64,000 nt of DNA from Heliorestis acidaminivorans (GCF_008933955.1 NZ_WBXO01000001.1:310001-374000), one strand, 5' to 3'; counted from the first letter of the stretch, positions 8,244-17,469 are shown. The notes: a model not told the origin generated them from the letters alone. A program made the numbers and translations.

Positions 8244-9833
8244 TTAAGCAAAGTACTCTACTGTACTGCGCTCACTTTCGTAATAGAGAGCAGTTTTTTG
8301 TGCAGAAGGATGATCTTCTTCTCCCAATTCGCCCTCTTTACTATACAAAAGACCCTCATGAGCTTGCCCTCTACCAGGTTGCTTTTCTAAAAAGCCGTTC
8401 TGATTTCCCTGATAAAAATCTCTACCACTATCATCTTTACTTACATCTACTCGATCGAATTTAATCCCTTGTTCTTCTAATGATTGTCTTAGTTGAGCCA
8501 TATTAGATTCAAGCAGTTGTCTTACCTGTGGATTTTCTGCGGCGATACGAATCGATACAATTCCATCTTCCATAAGCACTCTCATTTTCATAGGCCCTAA
8601 AAAGTCTGGTTTAAGCTGAATCTTCAACTCTTGTGATCCTGCTTTATTCAAAAGTTTTGCTTGAGCAATAACCTGATTCAGTATCTCTTGTCGATTCGGC
8701 ATCACTGGTTGTTTCTGTATGTTTAGAAGCCTACCTTTAAACGTCTCTCTACTAGCTTCTGTGGCCCCTAAAGCATTGTTGGAACTGTTTTTGTTCTGTA
8801 GCATTTTTTCGCTAGCTGCTTCATGTCCCATTCCATCTCTCATCAATCGGTAATTTAATGGCTGTTGTGTCCCACCATCTTTCCTACCGAGCATCTGAGG
8901 ACTCAAATATGAATTAGGGATGCCTGCTTTTTCAGAGCTTTCCGTAGTTAAAAGAGGCTCCTCTCTTGTTAATCCATCCTTACTGCTTTGTTGTCTCTCT
9001 TGACGTCGCTGTAAGTTAGCTAACAAGGGTAGTTGTTCTGGTTCTGTTGCTGATAGAGCTTTGACGTTCTCTTCAGTTACTTTTAAATAATTTGTCTCTA
9101 CGTTCTGCTTCCCTGAACTTACATTATTACGCAGGTGTTGCATAATCTCTTGTTTTAGCTGTTCTTGTAGCTTTTCTTTAGGTTCTTGCAACAGTTCACT
9201 CTGTACTTTTGTTTGACTATTCAAAACTTTAGGCTTATCTACCGGTTTTGTTTGTTGAAATAAAACAGTTTGTTCTTTTTCTGAGTTGACATTTTTTTCT
9301 TCCATTCCTTTTGAAATAAAAGAAATGTCAAGCTTTTCTTTTTGAGATGTCGATGTAGTAGATCCTTTATCCTCTAGTGATTGAGTGACAGGTGACATTT
9401 TTTCCCGGTTGCTAGAGACATTTTGTTGTTTTTCTTCTACTTTTCCTTGAGGTTGTCTCTCTTCTTTGCTATTACTCGCTTCTATTTTGGGGGAGTGATT
9501 AACATGATCTTTTTTCTCTCTAGGAGTAATCGGTGAAGCTGTCAGTTCTCTTCGTTCCTCACCTCTTGTGTTGCTAATAGAGGCTGACAGATTCTCTCTT
9601 CTCTGCTGATTACGACTTTCCTCAAATCTCTTTGCCATACTTTGATTCAATTCATTGAGTAGAAAGGAACTATGATTTCTGCCTTGCATTGTATGGTTTG
9701 AAATAAAAGTGCTCACTAGGCTTGCAAAACTTTCCTGTCCTCTCATCTCTTGCTGATCCATCTGAGCTGGTGACTCTTTTTTTGACTTTCCTTGCCCTTG
9801 AACCAAAGAAGCTAAGATAGCTACATCACTCAA
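8244..9833 (-). CDS. fliK: FliK, flagellar hook-length control protein
   Basis: The 529-residue protein is mostly a Gln/Ser/Glu/Lys-rich, low-complexity stretch, typical of the secreted molecular ruler. The C-terminal Flg_hook domain is recognisable at about 400-466: LKIQLKPDFLGPMKMRVLMEDG, then IAAENPQVRQLLESNMAQLRQSLEEQG (quoted in part). It is exported and switches export specificity when the hook is complete. The start is a TTG directly after an AGGAGGTGATAAA ribosome binding site. It lies between the MotE-like gene and flgD. Confidence 0.92.
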   Translation of the reverse strand: MSDVAILASLVQGQGKSKKESPAQMDQQEMRGQESFASLVSTFISNHTMQGRNHSSFLLNELNQSMAKRFEESRNQQRRENLSASISNTRGEERRELTASPITPREKKDHVNHSPKIEASNSKEERQPQGKVEEKQQNVSSNREKMSPVTQSLEDKGSTTSTSQKEKLDISFISKGMEEKNVNSEKEQTVLFQQTKPVDKPKVLNSQTKVQSELLQEPKEKLQEQLKQEIMQHLRNNVSSGKQNVETNYLKVTEENVKALSATEPEQLPLLANLQRRQERQQSSKDGLTREEPLLTTESSEKAGIPNSYLSPQMLGRKDGGTQQPLNYRLMRDGMGHEAASEKMLQNKNSSNNALGATEASRETFKGRLLNIQKQPVMPNRQEILNQVIAQAKLLNKAGSQELKIQLKPDFLGPMKMRVLMEDGIVSIRIAAENPQVRQLLESNMAQLRQSLEEQGIKFDRVDVSKDDSGRDFYQGNQNGFLEKQPGRGQAHEGLLYSKEGELGEEDHPSAQKTALYYESERSTVEYFA

Positions 9834-9921
9834 TTTATCACCTCCTTAAACTTCTACCACTTCTAAAGATTCTTAATGAAGATCTTTTAGAATACTTTTC
9901 TTTTTTCATCACCCCTTTCTT

Positions 9922-10770
9922 TTAAGACTGTCCTATCATTGTAACAAGCTGAGCCGCTCTCGCTGGGTTCTGGAAAGATAAAGATGATAAAATCTTTCCT
10001 CTTGCTTCATCATTCATTTCTTTCATTATTGCAACAGCTATATCATTTGATAAGTTTTCAATTAACATAGAAGCTTCATCAGGCTGCATGGCGGCTAGAG
10101 ATCTTCCGAGACTTTGTAAGGTAGCAGATCTTTCTTGGACGGCTTGCTGAGATCCATCTTGTGTAGCTATTTCAATGTTAATATCTGGATAGGCCAGACG
10201 AGCTGCTCTTAAAGGATCGAAAAGAGCCATAATTCTTGCGGCTTCGTCGACATCCATTTCAGATAATAAACTATTAACCATGTGATCCGGTAAATTTTCC
10301 ATAATCTTTGCTGCGTTAGCTGGTTTCATTAAAGCAAGTCTTTCAACAAGACCTTGTTGATCTACTGTTGTTTGCGTTGATTGCTCCAATGATATTTCTA
10401 ACTGTTCCTGTAAAGCTTTTAATTCTTCTTCTAATTCATCTTTTTCCTGATTCCATAAATCTTCTTGAGGCTCTAACCAAGCAAGTTGTTGTTGTAGCTC
10501 ACGTAACTGAGCATCCATTTCTGCTTTTTCTTCTTCTAATTGTGCAATTCGATATTCTTCAAACGTTTGTTGAAAAGCAGCTTCTTCTTCTTTTTCTGGA
10601 AAAAGGGCTCCTACAACAGGCACTTGTCTCAGGTATTGCGTAAAATCAACAACGCCTGTTACTTGAGCGGCACTGATTGAGCCTAGAAGAAAGACAGGGA
10701 TGGCCAGAACAAAAAATGTTTTCCATGGAAATAATGATTTTTTATTATCTTCTTTTTGATTATCGGCCAA
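9922..10770 (-). CDS. MotE/YlxF-like membrane protein with MgtE N-terminal-type domain
   Basis: The 282-residue protein has one membrane anchor (about residues 16-36), a long coiled coil (about 65-135, rich in Glu, Gln, Leu), and an MgtE_N-like helical domain (about 140-280) with repeated patterns LMKPANAAKIMENLPD and MNDEARGKILSSLSFQNPARAAQL. It resembles B. subtilis YlxF and the stator chaperone MotE. It is not a magnesium transporter because the channel domain is missing. The start is TTG after a GGAGGGAGA site. Position between fliJ and fliK supports a flagellar role. Confidence 0.82.
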   Translation of the reverse strand: MADNQKEDNKKSLFPWKTFFVLAIPVFLLGSISAAQVTGVVDFTQYLRQVPVVGALFPEKEEEAAFQQTFEEYRIAQLEEEKAEMDAQLRELQQQLAWLEPQEDLWNQEKDELEEELKALQEQLEISLEQSTQTTVDQQGLVERLALMKPANAAKIMENLPDHMVNSLLSEMDVDEAARIMALFDPLRAARLAYPDINIEIATQDGSQQAVQERSATLQSLGRSLAAMQPDEASMLIENLSNDIAVAIMKEMNDEARGKILSSLSFQNPARAAQLVTMIGQS

Positions 10771-10784
10771 GACCTATCTCCCTC

Positions 10785-11240
10785 CTATTCTCCTTTATTG
10801 TTAGAAGCAATAAAACGATTAAGTGCCATTTCATCAAGGACTTTTTGTTCTTCACTTAGTACTTCTTTTTGATAAGCAGTAAGATGTTTGTCTCGTAATT
10901 TTTCGAGAATTTTTCTCTCGTTCATTGTCTTATGTAATTGCTCTCTAATCTCTTGCTCTTTTTCACGCTCAGAAGACAAGTGTTCGTACAACTCATCTTC
11001 TTTTTCTTGTAGACGTTGCCAAAAATGGCTAAAAATCATGCGGCTGTCTAAGTCAAAAGCTGTTCCTTGTTGAGGCTTACATTTTTTTATAGCCTCTGCC
11101 ATGGCCTCTTTATTATGTTTTACATAGAGTTCGCATTCTTCTACCTTTTCACACTGTTGCTGTAATTCTGTCTTAAGGTATTCTTCTTCTTTTAGCTTTA
11201 AGTCTAAAGAACGTTGTAACTTAAAAACAAAAGGCTTCAT
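10785..11240 (-). CDS. fliJ: FliJ, export chaperone escort/ATPase stalk
   Basis: A 151-residue, highly charged, almost entirely coiled-coil protein, as expected for FliJ, which sits in the centre of the FliI ATPase ring. Family features visible are the start FVFKLQRSLDLKLKEEE and the tail region LEKLRDKHLTAYQKEVLSEEQKVLDEMALNRF. Its ATG overlaps the fliI stop by 4 bases (ATGA), so translation is coupled. Confidence 0.9.
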   Translation of the reverse strand: MKPFVFKLQRSLDLKLKEEEYLKTELQQQCEKVEECELYVKHNKEAMAEAIKKCKPQQGTAFDLDSRMIFSHFWQRLQEKEDELYEHLSSEREKEQEIREQLHKTMNERKILEKLRDKHLTAYQKEVLSEEQKVLDEMALNRFIASNNKGE

Positions 11241-12538
11241 GAACTAAACAACTCTCGTAACTGTGCTAAGGTATGCTCAATCGGCACTGCTTCCTCAATT
11301 TCTTGCTTTAGAAAGTTATTACATGCATTTATTTTCTTTATCGCATAATCGATTCTAGCGTTAGCACCAGATTGATAAGCGCCAATATCTAATAAGTCCT
11401 TAGCATCGTTATAAGTAGCCAAAACTTGTCTAAGCCTTGCTGACAATTCACGATGCTCAGGAGTGACTAATTCAATCATTACCCTACTTACACTTCTTAG
11501 TACATCTATGGCTGGATAGTGATTTTGTGCCGCCATTTCTCTTGATAAAACTATATGCCCATCTAGAATACCACGAACAGCATCTGCAATTGGCTCATTC
11601 ATGTCATCGCCATCTACTAATACTGTATATAGGCCTGTGATAGTTCCATGATCTGAAGTACCTGAGCGTTCTAATAGCTTCGGTAGCATAGCAAAAACAG
11701 AGGGAGTATACCCTCGTGTCGCTGGTGGTTCACCAATAGCCAGTCCTATTTCCCGTTGAGCCATGGCAAAACGCGTTACAGAGTCCATCATGAGCATGAC
11801 ATCGCGACCTTGATCACGAAAATATTCTGCTATTGCTGTAGCAACTAGTGCACCTTTCAGGCGAACTAGAGCAGGTTGGTCAGAGGTGGCTACAACTACA
11901 ACAGAGCGTGCCAGGCCTTCAGGTCCTAGATCTTTTTCAAGAAACTCTCTGACCTCCCGTCCTCTTTCGCCAATTAATGCGATCACATTAATGTCCGCAG
12001 AAGTGTTCCGTGCAATCATACCTAACAAGGTGCTTTTGCCAACACCAGAACCAGCAAAGATTCCAAGGCGTTGTCCCTTACCACAGGTTAGCATGCTATC
12101 AATTGCCTTTACGCCAAATGGTAGTATTTCTTGAATGCGTTGCCTTTTAAGTGGATGGGGTGGTGTAGCATCTAAAGGGTACGCTTCATAAAAACCCATA
12201 GGATTATAACTATCCATGAAGTTACCTAGGCCATCGAGTACACGACCTAAAAGGTGTTCTCCAACCGATACTTTTAATACATCACCAGATGCAAGAACTT
12301 GTGCACCTGGTCCTATGCCTGTCATATCACCTAGAGGCATTAGTAATGTTTTTTTGTCACGAAAACCTACAACTTCTGCACCAATTCTCTCGCCACTAGA
12401 TTGAGTGGAAAGATAACAAAGCTCTCCAAGTCGAGCACTAGGTCCATCAGACTGAACGACCAAGCCGATTACCTGGTTAACTTTTCCATTCAATCGTACC
12501 GGGTCGGTTTTTTTTAAGGCATCAATATATTTTTGCAT
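11237..12538 (-). CDS. fliI: FliI, flagellum-specific export ATPase
   Basis: The 433-residue protein is related to the F1 ATPase beta subunit. Walker A AGSGVGKST is at residues 162-170, ERGREVREF follows near 195, and Walker B lies in VMLMMDSVTRFA near 245-256. It powers unfolding and entry of export substrates. It is flanked by fliH, its regulator, and by fliJ, as in the standard operon. Confidence 0.97.
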   Translation of the reverse strand: MQKYIDALKKTDPVRLNGKVNQVIGLVVQSDGPSARLGELCYLSTQSSGERIGAEVVGFRDKKTLLMPLGDMTGIGPGAQVLASGDVLKVSVGEHLLGRVLDGLGNFMDSYNPMGFYEAYPLDATPPHPLKRQRIQEILPFGVKAIDSMLTCGKGQRLGIFAGSGVGKSTLLGMIARNTSADINVIALIGERGREVREFLEKDLGPEGLARSVVVVATSDQPALVRLKGALVATAIAEYFRDQGRDVMLMMDSVTRFAMAQREIGLAIGEPPATRGYTPSVFAMLPKLLERSGTSDHGTITGLYTVLVDGDDMNEPIADAVRGILDGHIVLSREMAAQNHYPAIDVLRSVSRVMIELVTPEHRELSARLRQVLATYNDAKDLLDIGAYQSGANARIDYAIKKINACNNFLKQEIEEAVPIEHTLAQLRELFSS

Positions 12539-12545
12539 AGACTAT

Positions 12546-13367
12546 CTACCTGTTCATGATTTCACTAAGAACTCGCCTCAACTCTTCAAGTTGTGCATCG
12601 ATTCGAGCATCTACATAGCCGTAAGCTGTATCAATAATAGAACCACCACGACTGATACTTTCATCTTTTTCAATATTTATAGAGCGCAAGCCTTTGATTA
12701 AACTCATCAGATCACTTTTGTAACTTTGTAAGACAGCATAATCTTCAGGGTTTACCTTGATAATTACTTGACTAATGTCTCGTGCTTTATTCAAGGCTTT
12801 TTCAGTAATTCGTAAGATTACTTCGTCATTACGCTCTATCTCATATTGAAGTATTTTTTCAGCAATTCCATAAGCTAGTTCTACCATATCCTTCTCTTGA
12901 TCCTGCATGTAGATAAGTCGTGCCTGTCTGGCCGCCTCTACTTCCTGCTGAGCTTCTGCAATCATGGCATCGCTTTCGTTTCTAGCCGCTTCAATTGCTG
13001 CTTGATAACCATCTTGATAACCTTCTGCATATCCTTCTTCAGCCTTCAAGCTTTTTAAGCCTTCTGCTTCATTCTGAGCTTGTTGTAAAATTCCCCTAGC
13101 TTCTTCCTTAGCCTGCGTCATTATGATCTGTGTTTGTTCTTTTGCTTTTTGAAGTAGCTCTTGTACTGTTTGATGAGCTTCCCTTAAGATTTGCTCAGCT
13201 TCTTCTTGTGCTAATATAGCAGTTTCCTGCTCTTCTACCTTTTCCTCCCTCTCTTCAGAGGGAGGTGCTAGCTCTTCTGGTTTCATTTCGATAAAACTTA
13301 GTTTGAGTAACTTAGGTTGGTTAGCTAATAAAGTCGAAGATTTGATGACTCTAGACAATGAGTTCAT
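12546..13367 (-). CDS. fliH: FliH, negative regulator of the FliI ATPase
   Basis: The 273-residue protein has a short conserved start (LSRVIKSS), a long Glu/Gln/Ala-rich coiled coil (about 40-140, with repeats such as AQEEAEQILREAHQTV and EGYAEGYQDGYQAA), and a C-terminal region similar to the stalk subunits of V/F ATPases (MVELAYGIAEKILQYEIERNDEVI). It binds FliI. The start is uncertain: ATG at 13367 lies immediately after GCGGAGGTG, while GTG at 13370 or TTG at 13388 are possible. The chosen ATG overlaps the stranded fliG tail in another frame, which is how the two genes would originally have been coupled. Confidence 0.88.
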   Translation of the reverse strand: MNSLSRVIKSSTLLANQPKLLKLSFIEMKPEELAPPSEEREEKVEEQETAILAQEEAEQILREAHQTVQELLQKAKEQTQIIMTQAKEEARGILQQAQNEAEGLKSLKAEEGYAEGYQDGYQAAIEAARNESDAMIAEAQQEVEAARQARLIYMQDQEKDMVELAYGIAEKILQYEIERNDEVILRITEKALNKARDISQVIIKVNPEDYAVLQSYKSDLMSLIKGLRSINIEKDESISRGGSIIDTAYGYVDARIDAQLEELRRVLSEIMNR

Positions 13368-13440
13368 CACCTCCGCCGCGAGCAACAATGATCTCGCCAG
13401 CTTCTTCTAACTTGCGGATAATATTAACAATCCGCTGCTA
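13351..13440 (-). other. Stranded fliG C-terminal tail downstream of an in-frame amber codon
   Basis: Directly after the TAG that ends fliG (13440-13438), the same frame continues for 28 sense codons and ends at TAG 13353-13351. The translation begins QRIVNIIRKLEEAGEII and ends VARGGGDELIV, which I recognise as the usual FliG C-terminus. The TAG takes the place of a glutamine (CAG) in the family pattern DVEEAQQ. The tail shows no further damage, so the change is either very recent, a sequence error, or read through. Confidence 0.85.
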
Positions 13441-14361
13441 AGCTTCTTCCACATCTCGCAAACGAACAGGTCCCATAAATTCCATATCTTCTCGTAGCAT
13501 TTCGCCAGCTCTTTTGGATACGTTTTTGAATATCTTTTGAATTCCTTCTTCACTAGCACCTTTGAGCGCCAAGGCTAGATCTTTAGTATCCACTTCACGC
13601 AGAACTTGCTGAATAGAACGATCATCCAACATAACAATATCTTCAAAGACGAACATACGCTTCTTGATCTCTTCAGCTAGCTCTGGATCTTGTATCTCTA
13701 AAGCTTCTAAAATCGATTTCTCCGTTCCTCGATCGACTCTGTTGAGCATCTCAACGACATTTTCAATACCGCCAGCACTTGTATGCTCTTGAGAGACTAA
13801 GGAAGACAACTTTCTTTCTAGTACCAGCTCTACCTCTCTTATTACTTCTGGTGATGTTCGATCCATCAAAGCAATTCTTCTAGCAACATCAGACTGCCTG
13901 TCTGGAGGTAGGGCTGATAAGATAATCGAGGCCTGTTCTGGGCTTAGGTAAGCCAAGATCAAAGCGATAGTCTGTGGATGCTCTGATTGTATAAAGTTCA
14001 AAAGTTGAGCCGGATCAGTCCTTCTAACAAACTCAAAAGGACGAACTTGTAAAGATGATGTCAGTCTATTGATTATGTCAAGTGCTTTTTGTGGTCCTAA
14101 AGCTTTCTCAAGGATTTCTCTGGCATAATCAATACCACCTGAGGTTATGTACTCCGAAGCCATCAAAATACTGTGAAATTCACCAAAGACTATATCACGG
14201 TTCTCAGGTGTTACTTTTCGAATGCTAGCAATTTCAAGAGTCATTTGTTCGATTTCTTCGTCTTTTAGATGTTTAAATATTTTTGCTGATTTCTCCGGTC
14301 CTAAAGAAATCAAAAATATTGCTGCTTTTTGTTTTCCAGATAATGATCCTTTCGTTGTCAC
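13438..14361 (-). CDS. fliG: FliG, flagellar motor switch protein, apparently truncated by an amber codon
   Basis: FliG couples stator force to rotor rotation. As annotated it has 307 residues; reading through the TAG would give 336, close to the usual length. The N-terminal domain (KQKAAIFLISLGPEKSAKIFKHL), the middle EHPQTIALILAYL motif (about 130-143) and the C-terminal torque domain with charged residues (FEDIVMLDDRSIQQVLREVD) are all present. The protein ends ...RLRDVEEA just before the last conserved helix. The open frame continues after the stop with the missing tail. Located between fliF and fliH; the ATG lies 4 bases after the fliF stop. Confidence 0.93.
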   Translation of the reverse strand: MTTKGSLSGKQKAAIFLISLGPEKSAKIFKHLKDEEIEQMTLEIASIRKVTPENRDIVFGEFHSILMASEYITSGGIDYAREILEKALGPQKALDIINRLTSSLQVRPFEFVRRTDPAQLLNFIQSEHPQTIALILAYLSPEQASIILSALPPDRQSDVARRIALMDRTSPEVIREVELVLERKLSSLVSQEHTSAGGIENVVEMLNRVDRGTEKSILEALEIQDPELAEEIKKRMFVFEDIVMLDDRSIQQVLREVDTKDLALALKGASEEGIQKIFKNVSKRAGEMLREDMEFMGPVRLRDVEEA

Positions 14362-14365
14362 TGAA

Positions 14366-15961
14366 TCACCTCGAGTCTTCAGCTAGCCACGTTTTTAACA
14401 AACGGGCTACCGCTTCAGGATTGCTTTCTGTCAGTTCTTCAATTTGTTCTCGCAATGCTAATCTTTCTCTCTCTTCCGGTGTCAGTTCAATAACAGGAGG
14501 TGTCGGTGCAACTTCCTCTACCAAAGGCTCTTCTTGGACCATTTCTACTGGTTTTTCTTCTTCTTTCTTTTTAGCCATAGCTTTGCGGATGAAGAATATA
14601 GACGCAATTGCTACAGCTAAAGCAACAGCCACTGCAGCACCTATCCAGAGATAGTTTCTCATGTTCGCTTCTTCAGCCAAAAGTCGATTTAACTCATCGA
14701 CTGCAGTACGATCAAAAGGCATAGCTACGACACTAATTTGTTCAACTCGTCCACCTGGTTGTGGTTCTACAATGGGATATTGAATTCCAACAGCACGAGC
14801 TACAGCTTGCTCAAATTGTTGCTGTCTCTGTTCGTCAAACTCACCATCAATTCGATTGCTATCGATCATTACCGACACAGTGAGTCGATTAATCATGGAA
14901 CCTGGTGGTGTAATAATGTGCGTTTCTGTCCTAGGAATTTCGTTATTGATTATAATGTCTGATCTCTCATAACGACTTGTTCCTGCTCCTATTTCTTGTT
15001 GCATAGGAATGTTAGCATCGACACCTGGAGCAGCGCCTCCTGTCGTTCCTTCCCCACTTTCTAAGATTTCTCTTGTAGAAAGGGGTCCAACAGGTCGACC
15101 AAATTGAGAATCCCTTACTTCTTGTTGAGAAAAATCGAGTTCTGTAGCTACTTTGACAATAGCGTTACCAGGACCTACAACACGATTAAGCATTTCTTGA
15201 GCTTTCTGCTCCAAGTGTCTCTCAAATTGACTCTTAGCTTCCATTTGGTGCTTTGTTAAGCCATCTAGTTGTAGACCTAAGTTATCATTAAAAAGGCCTT
15301 CTGTTAAAACAATACCATTCTGGTCTAAAACTGTTACATTTTCTGGTTTTAGCGATTTCACACTTCTTGATACGAGATGAACAATTCCGCGTACCTGTTC
15401 ATCTTCTAGTTGCGAAAAAGGCCTCATAATTAACATTACCGATGCTGTTGCATCTGTAGCATTATCTCTAAAAAGAGAATCTGTGGCAGGAACAATCATA
15501 ACACGGGCATTGTCCACACCAGCTATATTCTGTAATGTTCTGGCCAGCTCTGTCTCGGTAGCAACTTTGAGTCTTATCTCTCGCTCTTTTTCTGTTTCGC
15601 TAAAGCGACTCTCGCTAAAAGTCTCAAAGCCCCATCCTGTGCCTCTTGGTAAACCTGAGTTGGCTAGTTCAAGTCGTAGATTGGCTTGATCTTTAGAAGG
15701 CACAAAAATGGTAGATCCATCTTCAGAGATTTTGAAATCACTATTCATTTCTACTAATTTTGCTCTTATAGCACCGGCATCAGTTGGATCGAGACGCGAA
15801 AAAAGCGGAACATAATCTGGACGTCCTGCAATAAAGGCAAAAGCAAGCAAGGTAAATAAAACAGCAAAAATAGAGCCAGCAATAATAAATTTTTGCTGTC
15901 TTGATAATTTACCTAGAAGCTCATTCAATTGAGTGCGCAGTTTTTCAAACATTTCATTCAT
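14366..15961 (-). CDS. fliF: FliF, MS-ring protein
   Basis: FliF makes the membrane-embedded MS ring on which the rotor is built. The 531-residue protein has two membrane segments (about 24-45 and 440-460), a YscJ-type ring-building domain (LFSRLDPTDAGAIRAKL..M), the signature ETELARTLQNIAGVDNARVM, and a C-terminal cytoplasmic tail (EEANM... to VARLLKTWLAED) that binds FliG. An acidic/Pro region precedes this tail. Located between fliE and fliG. Confidence 0.96.
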   Translation of the reverse strand: MNEMFEKLRTQLNELLGKLSRQQKFIIAGSIFAVLFTLLAFAFIAGRPDYVPLFSRLDPTDAGAIRAKLVEMNSDFKISEDGSTIFVPSKDQANLRLELANSGLPRGTGWGFETFSESRFSETEKEREIRLKVATETELARTLQNIAGVDNARVMIVPATDSLFRDNATDATASVMLIMRPFSQLEDEQVRGIVHLVSRSVKSLKPENVTVLDQNGIVLTEGLFNDNLGLQLDGLTKHQMEAKSQFERHLEQKAQEMLNRVVGPGNAIVKVATELDFSQQEVRDSQFGRPVGPLSTREILESGEGTTGGAAPGVDANIPMQQEIGAGTSRYERSDIIINNEIPRTETHIITPPGSMINRLTVSVMIDSNRIDGEFDEQRQQQFEQAVARAVGIQYPIVEPQPGGRVEQISVVAMPFDRTAVDELNRLLAEEANMRNYLWIGAAVAVALAVAIASIFFIRKAMAKKKEEEKPVEMVQEEPLVEEVAPTPPVIELTPEERERLALREQIEELTESNPEAVARLLKTWLAEDSR

Positions 15962-15988
15962 TGATCAGAAATCCTTCACTAATAGAAA

Positions 15989-16297
15989 TTAAACCTGCAT
16001 CCTCATAATTTCTTGATAAGCTTCCATCACTTTATTGCGCACTTGTAAGGTCATTGAAGTTGCAATACTCGCTTTTTCTGCGGCAATCATAACTTGGTGA
16101 ATATCTTCTGTCTGACCTGAAACAAGCGCTTCTGTTTGTCGATTTGATTCAGCATGCAGTTGGTTTACACTGTTAAGAGACTCTTTGAGAAAGGCAGAAA
16201 AATCTTTCCCCTTGGCAACCGCTTCTGCAGGCTGTCCATTTTTGATCAGGCTTTGATAGGGTAATAAAGAATTAGGAGTAACGGCCAGCCCTTTCAT
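15989..16297 (-). CDS. fliE: FliE, hook-basal body junction protein
   Basis: FliE joins the MS ring and the rod. The 102-residue protein shows the family pattern: FLKESLNSVNQLHAESNR in the middle and IHQVMIAAEKASIATSMTLQVRNKVMEAYQEIMRMQV at the end (quoted in part). The gene lies between flgC and fliF, as expected. Confidence 0.95.
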   Translation of the reverse strand: MKGLAVTPNSLLPYQSLIKNGQPAEAVAKGKDFSAFLKESLNSVNQLHAESNRQTEALVSGQTEDIHQVMIAAEKASIATSMTLQVRNKVMEAYQEIMRMQV

Positions 16298-16344
16298 ATC
16301 ATCTGCCTCCTTAGTTTTTTATAAATTCGTAAGATGAATAATAG

Positions 16345-16827
16345 TTACCCTCTTCCGATTTCTAACGCTTTTGTTGCTAATGTTTTAGCTGAATTAATAG
16401 CTGTTATGTTGGCTTCATATGCTCGTGTTGCGGAAATCATGTCTACCATTTCAACAACTGTATCGACATTAGGCATTCTCACATAGCCTGCTTCAGGACC
16501 TTCTCGTATCGCATCGGGATGCTCTGGATCATAGACCATTTTGAAAGGCTTCTGATCTTCAACTATGGCTACAACACGCACACCTGAACCTGGTGCATTC
16601 ATCTGTTCTTCTGCTTTGGCAAGGGAAGTAGCAAAAGATTCATTATTAGCCGGTCTTGCTGAAAAAAGAGGTACTTGGCGTCGGTAAGGTACAACATTAC
16701 CATCACCGTCTACTTGACCAGAACGAGTGGTGTTTACGTTAGCAATGTTGTTAGCAACAATATCCATGCGCAATCTTTGGGCTGTCAAAGCAGAAGCACT
16801 TGTGTCAATAGAGCTAAGAAATTTCAT
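16345..16827 (-). CDS. flgC: FlgC, proximal rod protein
   Basis: The 160-residue rod component has the N-terminal axial motif ALTAQRLRMDIVANNIANVN (residues 13-32) and the C-terminal motif DTVVEMVDMISATRAYEANI. The middle carries the FlgC pattern PFKMVYDPEHPDA. Its ATG follows an excellent AAGGAGGTG ribosome binding site 3 bases after flgB ends, so it is cotranscribed with flgB and fliE. Confidence 0.96.
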   Translation of the reverse strand: MKFLSSIDTSASALTAQRLRMDIVANNIANVNTTRSGQVDGDGNVVPYRRQVPLFSARPANNESFATSLAKAEEQMNAPGSGVRVVAIVEDQKPFKMVYDPEHPDAIREGPEAGYVRMPNVDTVVEMVDMISATRAYEANITAINSAKTLATKALEIGRG

Positions 16828-16830
16828 GCT

Positions 16831-17250
16831 TTAACGCACCTCCTTGATCACATTTTTCAAACCTGAAAGTCGACGAGATATTTGTGTAATCATCGCATCA
16901 TACCATAAAGTATTTTTGGCCAAAACAGCCATCTCTTTATCTATGTCCACATTGTTCTCATCGTTACGATAACTTTGCTCTTTAGTATGATGAGTTTTGC
17001 TATTAACTTCATGAATTGATGAAGCCATAATAGGAATATGTCTCGAGTTATTGATGGAACCGTCCATCTTCATTTGAGAGTTACCTTTCATCACCTGAGC
17101 AAGCTCACTTTCAAAACTAACTTCTTTTCTTTTGTATCCAGGTGTATCTACATTGGCAATATTATCTGCAATAACCTTATGGCGAAGGGCGGCAACATTA
17201 AGCCCTTTTTCCAGTAAACTTGTTGAAGCAGTATCTAGAAATTGAGCCAT
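16831..17250 (-). CDS. flgB: FlgB, proximal rod protein; first gene of the flagellar operon
   Basis: The 139-residue protein has the rod signature LNVAALRHKVIADNIANVDT and the ending MAVLAKNTLWYDAMITQISRRLSGLKNVI. It forms the innermost rod with FlgC and FlgF. It is the first gene after the codY terminator, so the operon promoter should lie in 17251-17470; I could not find a clear sigma-A or sigma-D match there. Ribosome binding site AGAGGTGAG is good. Confidence 0.95.
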   Translation of the reverse strand: MAQFLDTASTSLLEKGLNVAALRHKVIADNIANVDTPGYKRKEVSFESELAQVMKGNSQMKMDGSINNSRHIPIMASSIHEVNSKTHHTKEQSYRNDENNVDIDKEMAVLAKNTLWYDAMITQISRRLSGLKNVIKEVR

Positions 17251-17362
17251 TTTCTCACCTCTTTACTCTTTTGCTCTAATACTTACTGAGCGTAAAAAAG
17301 GTATTATCAATTCTAATCACATATCTCGTATAAGTATTCGATATATTTTTTTTTATTACGAC

Positions 17363-17390
17363 CACCTTCATCACTTTTTAAATGAAGGTG
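17363..17390 (-). promoter_or_regulatory. Leader hairpin upstream of flgB
   Basis: A 9-bp perfect stem (CACCTTCAT / ATGAAGGTG, 10-base loop) sits about 110 bases before the flgB start. On the transcript it is followed by A-rich sequence, so it is not a terminator. It may be a regulator site or an RNA structure in the operon leader. Confidence 0.35.
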
Positions 17391-17469
17391 CCCTTTCAGA
17401 TAGAATCATCACATCATCGATATAAAATTATTCGATACTACTTTCGCAATTCCTTTTTTTGAAAAAAAA

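Noticed and set aside
9922-10770. Magnesium transporter MgtE
   Set aside because: Only the MgtE_N-like helical domain is present after one membrane anchor; the CBS and channel domains are missing, and the gene is inside the flagellar operon.
13351-13440. Pyrrolysine or general amber recoding as explanation of the fliG TAG
   Set aside because: Several neighbouring genes end normally with TAG (topA, lepB, fliM), no pyl genes are in the window, and the aligned residue is Gln, so recoding to pyrrolysine has no support.
17363-17390. Leader hairpin before flgB as a terminator
   Set aside because: It is followed by A residues on the minus strand, and the U-run on the plus strand is poor and serves no gene.
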